A stretch of 6,025 bases of DNA, from the NCBI GenBank assembly GCA_934394595.1, contig CAKRRX010000151.1:1-6025 (forward strand). Reading direction: 5' to 3'. The position numbers and the translations under genes were made by a program. Numbering within the stretch: the stretch's first letter is position 1; each line of letters begins with the position of its first letter. Positions 1 through 6,025 of this stretch are shown here, in pieces. Source of the stretch: an uncultured Blautia sp. (GTDB lineage: Bacteria; Bacillota; Clostridia; Lachnospirales; Lachnospiraceae). The notes beneath the pieces were generated by a model. That model worked only from the letters and a program-made list of their open reading frames with translations, was not told the DNA's origin and ran no database searches.

Positions 1-882
1 ATCAAGCATTACATAGATGAACTTACAAAGCATAAAACAGTAGCAGAGATTATGCATGTACTGTTTAATGATTACATTACTAATGTTGTGGATAAGGCAT
101 ATCACCGTCTTCGTACTTCGGATAATGTATCAAAGTTCCGTCCGGAAATCATAGAGCGGCTGGAAAGCAAAAGTCATAATGAAGATTATATTGCGAAGAC
201 AGCAAAAGAAATCTCAGGTATTCGCGAGGTTTCAGAAGAAGATGGAAGAGAACTGGTATATAAATATCTTCATGAAATTATTGAGGCATTTCGAAATATG
301 GACGATATTTTGATGGAAATTGATCAGAAAAATACACAGTATCAACGTGCTGCAATCAACAGAGCCAGATTTCTTCTTTCCGGGGATGAAGATGTTCGCG
401 GACAGATCAAAGAGATTCTGCTTGGAATCAATGAAGTTATGAATGAGGAAAATATGGAACTGGGCGGAATTTACAGAATAGAGTTTCTGGATGAACTGGT
501 TCGTATATATAGCAGCAGTGTGCTGGACAGTAATTCCCTGTATTCCCCGACAGAAGGACATAAAGAATTTTCGCCTCAGGAATTAGTTGCAGAGGAGCCG
601 GATCTTATCAAACGGCAGGAAAAAATTCGCCGAATCACGGAAAAAATGCAGAATGTGTTAAGTCCTGTCAGGATTGGAATGTATGTGGAGCAGCAGCTGG
701 GAGAAAAGAAACAATTGCGCGCAGCACAATTTCCGCTGTATACGGAAGAAGATTTTATTAAAATCATTTATATCCGCCTGTATGGACAACGAAAGAATAT
801 GAAATATAAAGTAGAACCTCTCGAAGAGATACAGGTGGGAGGATATCGTTTTACGGATTTTATGATACGGAGGAAGTCATAA
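1..882 (+). CDS. jetA: JetA, Wadjet kleisin (MukF-like) subunit, 5'-partial
   Basis: The reading frame is open from the first base, so the ATG at 52 is an internal methionine and the true start lies upstream; 293 residues are visible. JetA is the kleisin of the Wadjet SMC complex: it bridges the two JetC heads and carries JetB. The visible part is strongly helical and charged. A conserved-looking segment at about nt 313-420 (MEIDQKNTQYQRAAINRARFLL) resembles the D-x-K-N-x-x-Y-x-R-A block I associate with the JetA family (DUF5716-like, from memory). The C-terminus, about the last 75 residues (FIKIIYIRLYG through GYRFTDFMIRRKS), looks like the compact C-terminal winged helix by which kleisins contact an SMC head; that is inference. 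It is followed immediately by jetB, whose start codon shares one base with the jetA stop (TAATG). Identification leans on the unmistakable jetC and jetD neighbours as well as the sequence. No frameshift is seen. Confidence 0.88.
   Translation: MKHYIDELTKHKTVAEIMHVLFNDYITNVVDKAYHRLRTSDNVSKFRPEIIERLESKSHNEDYIAKTAKEISGIREVSEEDGRELVYKYLHEIIEAFRNMDDILMEIDQKNTQYQRAAINRARFLLSGDEDVRGQIKEILLGINEVMNEENMELGGIYRIEFLDELVRIYSSSVLDSNSLYSPTEGHKEFSPQELVAEEPDLIKRQEKIRRITEKMQNVLSPVRIGMYVEQQLGEKKQLRAAQFPLYTEEDFIKIIYIRLYGQRKNMKYKVEPLEEIQVGGYRFTDFMIRRKS
869..873 (+). promoter_or_regulatory. Shine-Dalgarno of jetB
   Basis: GGAGG lies inside the last codons of jetA, 8 nt before the ATG at 882. It fixes the jetB start and, with the TAATG stop/start junction, points to termination-reinitiation coupling between jetA and jetB. 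Confidence 0.8.
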
Positions 883-1496
883 TGGAATTGCTGGAGGGAA
901 TGCTTCAAAAGGATAAAGATGAATTTAAGCGTATCAGCAATCGCTTGCTGAGTAACTGTTTTGTTTGTAAAGGAAATCAGGCAAGTCGTTCAGAATATTA
1001 TTTTGTTCTTAAGTACAGAGAAAAGTTTCGGGACTTTCTGGAAGTGCTGGGCTATCGGCTTGAGATTAATGAGGAATATGGAGTAATACAGCTGACCAAT
1101 CCGCAGAATTATAATCATCTGAAATTAAAATTGTATGAGTCCATTATTCTTCTGATCTTAAGAATTTTATATGATGAAAAAAAGAGAGAGCTTTCCGCTG
1201 CAAATGAAGTAATTGTCAATCTTGGAGATATTCAGGATAAATATCTGAGTCTGAAAATTCGGGATAAGATGATAGATAAGACAACAATGCGGAATGCATT
1301 AAGTCTTTTCAGAAGATTTCAACTGATTGAAATGCTGGACAGAGATCTGACAAATGAGGAATCCAGAATTCTGATTTATGATTCGATTCTTCTGGCTGTT
1401 CGCGTGGAAGATATCAGACAGGCGTATGAAAAACTGGAGCAATACAGGAAAGGGAAAACCGCAAATGAAGAAACTGACACGGATGAAGCTGATTAA
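882..1496 (+). CDS. jetB: JetB, Wadjet KITE (MukE-like) subunit, DUF4194-type
   Basis: This 204-residue protein has the size and position expected of JetB, the small tandem winged-helix (KITE) subunit that binds the JetA kleisin and helps the SMC complex grip DNA. Visible features are an N-terminal helix with the block LLSNCFVCKG (residues 22-31), then YYFVLKYREKFRDFLEVLGYRL (39-60), a beta-wing-like GVIQLTNP (67-74), a hydrophobic helix ESIILLILRILYDEKKREL (86-104), and a second winged-helix-like part with TTMRNALSLFRRFQLIE (134-150) followed by RILIYDSILLAV (162-173). The layout matches DUF4194 proteins as I know them. The tail (about 187-204, KYRKG-like basic stretch then NEETDTDEAD) is acidic and looks disordered; most of it is encoded in the region that also encodes the JetC N-terminus. 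The start at 882 is supported by the GGAGG at 869. CxxC at residues 26-29 is a single pair, so I do not read it as a metal site. Confidence 0.9.
   Translation: MELLEGMLQKDKDEFKRISNRLLSNCFVCKGNQASRSEYYFVLKYREKFRDFLEVLGYRLEINEEYGVIQLTNPQNYNHLKLKLYESIILLILRILYDEKKRELSAANEVIVNLGDIQDKYLSLKIRDKMIDKTTMRNALSLFRRFQLIEMLDRDLTNEESRILIYDSILLAVRVEDIRQAYEKLEQYRKGKTANEETDTDEAD
1446..1454 (+). promoter_or_regulatory. Shine-Dalgarno of jetC inside jetB
   Basis: AGGAAAGGG ends 10 nt before the ATG at 1465. It supports that ATG as the jetC start over the upstream in-frame ATG at 1378, which would add 29 non-family residues. The next ATG, at 1483, is preceded only by a weak ACGG. Confidence 0.65.
1465..1496 (+). 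other. 32-nt jetB/jetC dual-coding overlap
   Basis: The last 32 bases of jetB are read in a second frame as the first codons of jetC. One frame gives the acidic JetB tail EETDTDEAD; the other gives the basic-hydrophobic JetC start MKKLTRMKLIN, the first strand of its ATPase head. Because the JetC strand is likely constrained, the JetB tail composition may be partly a by-product. Confidence 0.85.
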
Positions 1497-4400
1497 CTGG
1501 CATCGTTTTATCAATTGTACCATAGATTTTGGCAGTTCAACGTTGATTTCCGGAGAAAATGGAGCCGGTAAATCCACTCTTCTGGATGCCATTCAGTTTG
1601 TGGTGACATGTTCTGCAAATGCTTTTAATAAAGCAGCACATGAAAATGGGAAGAGAAAGCTGACCGGCTATATTCGATGCAAAACAGGGCGGGAAAACAA
1701 ACCCTATGAACGAACCGGACAACTGAGTGCACATATTGCACTGGAATTTTATGAGGAAAGTAAGAAGAGATATTTTATTGTTGGAGCAGTGGTAGATTCT
1801 GCTTCGGAGGGACAGGAAACGACAGTACGGTATCTGATCGATAATCAGAAGCTGTCAGATGAAATGTTTCTGCATGACCGGCATATCCGGTCCATTAATG
1901 AATTTCGTGCAGCAAATAAAGGAATCAAACAATGGTGCAAGACGCAGAGCGAGGCAAAAAAAATGGTCCAGGGAAAGCTGGGACGTATGGAGGACAAGTT
2001 TTTCAGACTGATTCCGAAAGCACTGGCATTTAAACCGATTGATGACATGAAAGACTTTGTATATTCCTATGTGCTGGACGAAAAAGAAGTCAACATAGAT
2101 ATCCTCCGGGAAAATGTGCGTACTTATCAGGATCTGGAGCGTACACTGGAATCTGTCAAAAAACGGATGAGCAAGCTGGAGCAGATTGAGAAACATCATG
2201 ATGAGGTACTCAGCTGTAAAAAGAAAGATCAGATGTATGAATTCTTTTTGCAGCAGGCACAGTTGGATATCACAAAAGAAACGATGCAGGAACTGCAGTC
2301 ACAGATCCGCTCGGAAGAGTATCGTCTGCAACAGATTCAGGATTCTCTGGAACAGATCAGTGCAGAATGTAAAAATAAACGGGAGATGGAGACGAATCTC
2401 CGTGTGGAATTAAAACAGAATAAAGATTTTCTGGCACTGGAAGAACAGGAGAAAGAAAAAGAACGTCTGGAAGCAGAGGTACAGAGTTGCAGGAACGATA
2501 AGAATGAGTTGATGCGTAGTGTGCGGAAGGCAGTAGACAATGCGAAAAAGCTACTGGGTGTGTCGGATGCAGATCCCTGTATTCGAAGATACAGTGAAGC
2601 TTTGAAACAGATAGAACACTGTCAGGATATTGCAGAAATAAAGGAACTGACTTCAGAGGTCATTGAATACAAACAGTCTATGTCTGAGAAAATACACCGT
2701 AAGATGGCAGAAATCCAGGTGGAGATTCAGAAATATCAGACAGAACGCAATGAAGCAACGAAAAGAATTGAAAAACTGGAAAAGAAAAAACTGACTTATC
2801 CTGGTAGTGTAGAGCGTCTGGTTTCTGCTATAAAAGAGGAATTTATGCAGATCGGACGGAAATCAGAGCCACATGTACTGTGTGAGCTTCTGGAAATAGA
2901 AGATGAAACCTGGAGAAATGCAGCAGAAGGATATTTGAATACACAGAGATTTTATATTCTGGTAGAGCCGGAGAGTTTTGATATTGCATTGGGGATTTAT
3001 GACAGACTGCGCAGAGAGAAAAAAGCTTTTGGAGTAGGTCTGATCAATACACAGAATATGGAACAATACGAAGAAGTCCCGGAGGGGACGCTGGCATCAG
3101 TGGTTACTTCTAAGAACAGATATGCCCGCAGATATATCAATATGGTTCTGGGGAAAGTAATGCTGTGTGATCGATATGAAGATCTCAAAAAATATCCGGT
3201 ATCTATCACCAGAGAGTGTATGCGGTACCAGAATCGTGTGGCAAGTGCGATCAAACCGGAAATTTTTAGTGTTCCCTTTATTGGAAAACAGGCATTGAAA
3301 GTACAGCTGGAACTGGAAAAGAAGAAATGTGACCAGCTAAGTAAAATAATTTCGGAACTGGAAACTCGCAGGAAGGCAATGGAATCTGTAATTGTCCCGT
3401 TAAATACAGAAACAGATGTAGACATAAAATATCGCCTGGATGTAATTACACGTTTACATATGCTGCAGGTGGGAATTAAAAAATGTGAAGATAATATCAG
3501 GACTTTGAAGAAAAACGCAACGCTGATCCAAAAACAGATACAGTTGGAAACACTGCAGGAACTGCTCAGAGAACTGCAGGAAAAAATTAATAAAAGTAAT
3601 CAGGAACTTGGAACAGTCAGAAGGATAAAGGATGAAAAGAAGACAAAGATAGAACAACTTAGCGGACAGCAGGTGCTACTTCAGAAAGAGGTGAAGAATC
3701 TCCTGGAATCGGCAGGTGATGTGCAGAGTTTCTGGATGAAAGAATATGAAACCCAGACTACGCAGAAAAGTTATGAGCAGTTCCGGGATAATTTTGACAG
3801 ACGTAGAAAAGCGAATGAAACAATCTGTAAAAATGCAGAAAAACAGATGATAGACGTTATGATTGTCTATAAGACGGAACATGATTTTGGAGCGGCTCCA
3901 AGTATGGAGGGGTACCCGGAATATGCTTCCGTGTATGAGCGGCTGAGGACATCAGAACTTCTGGAGTATGAAGAAAAGGTACAGTCTGCCCGTGTTTCCG
4001 CAGAGGAAGAGTTCAGAGAACAGTTCCTTGCAAAACTGCAGGAAAATATGAAGCAGGCACAGAGTGAATTCAGGGAATTAAACAAAGCATTGAAAGATAT
4101 TACATTCAGTAATGAAAGATATGAATTTATCTATATGCCAAGCGGACATTACAGAAATTATTATGACATGATCATGGATGATTTTAATGTGATCCAGGGA
4201 GAATCTATTTTCAGCGGTATCTTTCATGAAACTCATAAAGAAGTGATTGATGAGTTGTTTGAACGTCTGGCATTAAATAATGAAAGCAGTTCAAAAACGC
4301 TGGCAGAATTTACCGATTATCGGACCTATATGGATTATGATATAAAAATTATCCATTCAGATGGAACTTTTTCTTACTATTCCAAAGTCTGTGAAGAAAA

Positions 4401-4701
4401 GAGCGGTGGTGAGACACAGACTCCGTTCTATGTGACAGTTGCGGCATCTTTTGTACAGCTTTATACCAATAATATTGGAGGAGAAGCGACAGGACTGGTG
4501 ATGTTTGATGAGGCATTTAACAATATGGACGATGAGCGGATCAGTGGTGTACTGGAGTTTATGAATCGCCTGCCATTACAGCTTATTATTGCCGCACCAC
4601 CAGATAAAATTCAGTATATTGGTCCTTCTATGGAAGAAACGCTGTTGATAATGACAGATGAAAAAGTGAGTTTTGTGGAGAAATACTGCCATGAGATATG
4701 A
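1465..4701 (+). CDS. jetC: JetC, Wadjet SMC ATPase (MukB/SbcC-like)
   Basis: This 1078-residue SMC-like ATPase is the motor of the Wadjet complex; its dimer extrudes DNA loops and is thought to measure whether DNA is a small circle. The N-terminal head starts MKKLTRMKLINWHRF, typical of the family. Walker A is GENGAGKST at residues 30-38 (K36, S37). A long heptad-like Glu/Lys/Gln-rich coiled coil runs from about 207 to 440. A globular hinge-like segment, about 445-610, contains HVLCELLEIEDETWRNAAEG and begins after the break YPGSVERL. A returning coil runs from about 610 to 745, with further helices to about 880. The C-terminal head has the signature motif SGGETQTPF (980-988), Walker B LVMFDEAF (1011-1018; D1015, E1016) and a D-loop-like NNMDDERI (1019-1026). 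The usual H-loop position reads IIAAPPDKIQ (1041-1050), without histidine. All ATPase motifs are present and the frame is intact. I chose the start at 1465 for its Shine-Dalgarno and family-like N-terminus. It overlaps jetB by 32 nt and jetD by 11 nt. Generic SbcC or MukB is less likely given the jetA/B/D neighbours. Confidence 0.95.
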   Translation: MKKLTRMKLINWHRFINCTIDFGSSTLISGENGAGKSTLLDAIQFVVTCSANAFNKAAHENGKRKLTGYIRCKTGRENKPYERTGQLSAHIALEFYEESKKRYFIVGAVVDSASEGQETTVRYLIDNQKLSDEMFLHDRHIRSINEFRAANKGIKQWCKTQSEAKKMVQGKLGRMEDKFFRLIPKALAFKPIDDMKDFVYSYVLDEKEVNIDILRENVRTYQDLERTLESVKKRMSKLEQIEKHHDEVLSCKKKDQMYEFFLQQAQLDITKETMQELQSQIRSEEYRLQQIQDSLEQISAECKNKREMETNLRVELKQNKDFLALEEQEKEKERLEAEVQSCRNDKNELMRSVRKAVDNAKKLLGVSDADPCIRRYSEALKQIEHCQDIAEIKELTSEVIEYKQSMSEKIHRKMAEIQVEIQKYQTERNEATKRIEKLEKKKLTYPGSVERLVSAIKEEFMQIGRKSEPHVLCELLEIEDETWRNAAEGYLNTQRFYILVEPESFDIALGIYDRLRREKKAFGVGLINTQNMEQYEEVPEGTLASVVTSKNRYARRYINMVLGKVMLCDRYEDLKKYPVSITRECMRYQNRVASAIKPEIFSVPFIGKQALKVQLELEKKKCDQLSKIISELETRRKAMESVIVPLNTETDVDIKYRLDVITRLHMLQVGIKKCEDNIRTLKKNATLIQKQIQLETLQELLRELQEKINKSNQELGTVRRIKDEKKTKIEQLSGQQVLLQKEVKNLLESAGDVQSFWMKEYETQTTQKSYEQFRDNFDRRRKANETICKNAEKQMIDVMIVYKTEHDFGAAPSMEGYPEYASVYERLRTSELLEYEEKVQSARVSAEEEFREQFLAKLQENMKQAQSEFRELNKALKDITFSNERYEFIYMPSGHYRNYYDMIMDDFNVIQGESIFSGIFHETHKEVIDELFERLALNNESSSKTLAEFTDYRTYMDYDIKIIHSDGTFSYYSKVCEEKSGGETQTPFYVTVAASFVQLYTNNIGGEATGLVMFDEAFNNMDDERISGVLEFMNRLPLQLIIAAPPDKIQYIGPSMEETLLIMTDEKVSFVEKYCHEI
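4677..4680 (+). promoter_or_regulatory. Shine-Dalgarno of jetD inside jetC
   Basis: GGAG sits 10 nt before the ATG at 4691. It favours that ATG over the in-frame TTG at 4673, which lies upstream of the site and would add six residues. Confidence 0.6.
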
Positions 4702-5908
4702 AGAACGAATTTTACAAACCTTACTGGATTCTTATGAAAGAAGCAGGTTATCCAGAGGGGAAAATGAAGTAGCTGTTCATATCGCTTTTCCGATAACTCC
4801 CAAAACCATGCCGATATACTTTGATGAAAATTCACTGGCTTATGAAGAAATTCATGGGACAGCAGGACATCTGGAAGAAATGGGATATACTTGTTCCGTA
4901 TGGAAAGGGGGAAAGAAAAATCATATTCTGCAGAAAATAGTATTGTGCGATGAAAAAGTGGATGAAATCTATCGCCATCTGGGACGGGTTCCGGAAAAAC
5001 AGATGCAGCAGGCGCAGCTGGCGGTGTTACAGGAACTGAAAACGGAATGTAGCACACCGGTTGCGAGAAACTTTATCTGTTGGCTGATGAAGCGACTGGA
5101 ACAGGGAAAAACGGTGAAGGAATATCTAAATCTGGATGATACAGAAGGAAGCCGGCGGTTAATCAGAGCCATTCACAGAATAGAAACGAATCAGAAAGAA
5201 ATTTATATCCGTGAATTTTCAGTACAATGTTTTGGGGACAGTAAGGAACTGGAAAAGAAATCCGGTCTGATCGGAAAAATTTTCCGCAGATTTTCCGATG
5301 ATATGGAAGATATGGATAATGATGTTATTCTGGCAGAATATGGTATTTATCGTACCCCCAATTACGTGTATGTAAAGGGAAGTGGAAGGTTGCGGATTGG
5401 AACACCGGAGGCATACGACATAGATCTCAGAAGTCTTCGTCAGGGAATCGGATTGTCAGGGGAAGATCTGGACGGTCTGGAATGGAAGGTGGATGTTTCA
5501 GTAAAAAGGATTATCACGATAGAAAATCTGACGACATTTTTTCGCTGGGAAGAACCGGACAGTGTTTTGATTTATCTTGGCGGTTATCATAATGCAGGAA
5601 GAAGAAAATTCTTACAAAAATTGTATCAGGTATTTCCGGAGGCGGAGTATTTTCATTTTGGAGATATCGATGTAGGCGGATTTGAGATTTACGAAGATCT
5701 TTGTCGACGTACGGGAATACCTTTTGACACTTATAAGATGGGAATTTCAGAACTGGAACAATATGAACAATATACGAGAGAACTGACGGAGAATGACAGG
5801 AAAAGAATGGACAGTTTGCTGAACAATGAGGCGTATGAGAACGTATGGCCGATTTTGAGGTACATGAAAGAACATGGGAAAAAGCTGGAGCAGGAAAGTA
5901 TCCTGTGA
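4691..5908 (+). CDS. jetD: JetD, Wadjet Toprim nuclease (DUF2220-type C-terminus)
   Basis: JetD is the endonuclease of Wadjet, related to the topoisomerase VI A subunit, and cleaves plasmid DNA captured by JetABC. The protein has 405 residues. The N-terminal part (about 1-90) looks like a winged-helix arm: MRYEERILQTLLDSYERS, then IAFPITPKTMPIYFD and a LEEMGY/ILQKIVL hairpin. A middle helical region (about 95-200) contains the family-like FGDSKELEKKSG (181-192). The C-terminal Toprim domain shows the catalytic glutamate in IITIENLTTFF (E278), the LIYLGGYHN strand-loop (293-301) and the metal-binding acidic pair in HFGDIDVGGFEIY (D325, D327). These are the residues expected for divalent-metal-dependent cleavage, so the enzyme appears active. 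It starts 11 nt before the jetC stop, preceded by GGAG. It is the last gene of the operon visible here. A close alternative would be a stand-alone Toprim/Spo11-like protein, ruled out by the context. Confidence 0.94.
   Translation: MRYEERILQTLLDSYERSRLSRGENEVAVHIAFPITPKTMPIYFDENSLAYEEIHGTAGHLEEMGYTCSVWKGGKKNHILQKIVLCDEKVDEIYRHLGRVPEKQMQQAQLAVLQELKTECSTPVARNFICWLMKRLEQGKTVKEYLNLDDTEGSRRLIRAIHRIETNQKEIYIREFSVQCFGDSKELEKKSGLIGKIFRRFSDDMEDMDNDVILAEYGIYRTPNYVYVKGSGRLRIGTPEAYDIDLRSLRQGIGLSGEDLDGLEWKVDVSVKRIITIENLTTFFRWEEPDSVLIYLGGYHNAGRRKFLQKLYQVFPEAEYFHFGDIDVGGFEIYEDLCRRTGIPFDTYKMGISELEQYEQYTRELTENDRKRMDSLLNNEAYENVWPILRYMKEHGKKLEQESIL
5756..5773 (+). repeat. Perfect 9-nt tandem duplication in jetD
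   Basis: GAACAATAT occurs twice in direct succession, in frame, encoding EQYEQY (residues 356-361) in the helical stretch after the Toprim acidic motif. It preserves the reading frame and could be a small slippage duplication or chance. Confidence 0.5.
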
Positions 5909-6025
5909 TGTTTTCGGCTATGTATGAGAAAAACAGGCAATGTAAAATAATTTTGACACGAAAAATCCTCCATGTAAAAGCCATTTGATAGATACAAAAC
6001 GTGGAATGTGCAAAGATGTTCCCGA
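5909..6025 (+). other. Non-coding tail downstream of jetD
   Basis: These 117 bases contain no convincing gene on either strand and no GC-rich hairpin followed by a T run. A TTGACA at 5953-5958 matches a sigma-70/sigma-A -35 box, but no good -10 box lies 16-18 nt further on, so I do not call a promoter. The operon terminator or the next gene is probably beyond the window. Confidence 0.4.

Noticed and set aside
52..54. ATG at 52 as the true jetA start
   Set aside because: The frame is open and helical protein-like for 17 codons back to the window edge, there is no Shine-Dalgarno before 52, and JetA kleisins are much longer than 276 residues.
1378..1464. Upstream ATG at 1378 giving JetC 29 extra N-terminal residues
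   Set aside because: The extension is a shadow of jetB coding sequence, has no good ribosome binding site and precedes the family-like start MKKLTRMKLINWH.
2997..3425. 142-residue minus-strand reading frame opposite jetC
   Set aside because: It is antisense to the JetC hinge region with shadow-frame composition and no family resemblance.
4673..4690. TTG at 4673 as an earlier jetD start
   Set aside because: It uses a rare start codon and precedes the GGAG at 4677-4680; the ATG at 4691 is correctly spaced and starts a family-like N-terminus.
5928..5969. Minus-strand GTG mini-ORF of 13 codons with a GGAGG site, reading VSKLFYIACFSHT
   Set aside because: The Shine-Dalgarno match is good, but the product is too short, has no recognisable composition or context, and a chance match is likely.
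5953..5981. Promoter with -35 TTGACA downstream of jetD
   Set aside because: The -35 is perfect but no acceptable -10 box lies at the right distance.
5514..5984. 156-residue minus-strand reading frame opposite the jetD 3' end
   Set aside because: It is antisense to conserved Toprim coding sequence, rich in Ser/Phe/His/Pro as expected for a shadow frame, and resembles no known protein.

Overview
The window is almost entirely one tightly packed plus-strand operon encoding a Wadjet (JetABCD) SMC-type anti-plasmid defence system. The order is jetA (kleisin, 5' end outside the window), jetB (KITE/MukE-like), jetC (SMC ATPase) and jetD (Toprim nuclease). In characterised Wadjet systems JetABC forms an ATP-driven loop-extruding complex that recognises small closed-circular DNA, and JetD cuts that DNA. 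The key motifs are readable here: in JetC the Walker A (GENGAGKST), signature (SGGE) and Walker B (VMFDEA) motifs separated by about 900 residues of coiled coil and hinge; in JetD the Toprim glutamate (TIENLT) and the acidic FGDIDVGG motif. No frameshift or internal stop interrupts any of the genes, so the part that is visible looks functional.

Layout: 1-882, the C-terminal 293 residues of JetA; 882-1496, JetB; 1465-4701, JetC; 4691-5908, JetD; 5909-6025, a short non-coding tail with no terminator that I can recognise. Every gene junction overlaps (1, 32 and 11 nt), and each downstream start has a Shine-Dalgarno-like sequence inside the preceding gene. This indicates a single mRNA with coupled translation and a controlled subunit ratio. 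The promoter must lie upstream of the window.

The organism looks like a low-to-moderate GC Firmicute, most plausibly a clostridial (Lachnospiraceae-like) gut bacterium. This rests on the AT-leaning composition, strong AGGAGG-type ribosome binding sites, frequent AGA/ATA/GAA codons and the general style of the proteins. It is an inference without database support. The Wadjet subtype (I, II or III) cannot be fixed by eye. The proteins do not strike me as the type I DUF3375/DUF3322 versions, so a type II/III-like assignment is more likely, with low certainty.

The system as a class is already described. What is worth a second look is the 32-nt two-frame overlap between jetB and jetC, the missing H-loop histidine in JetC, the JetC hinge, and what lies just outside both ends of the window.
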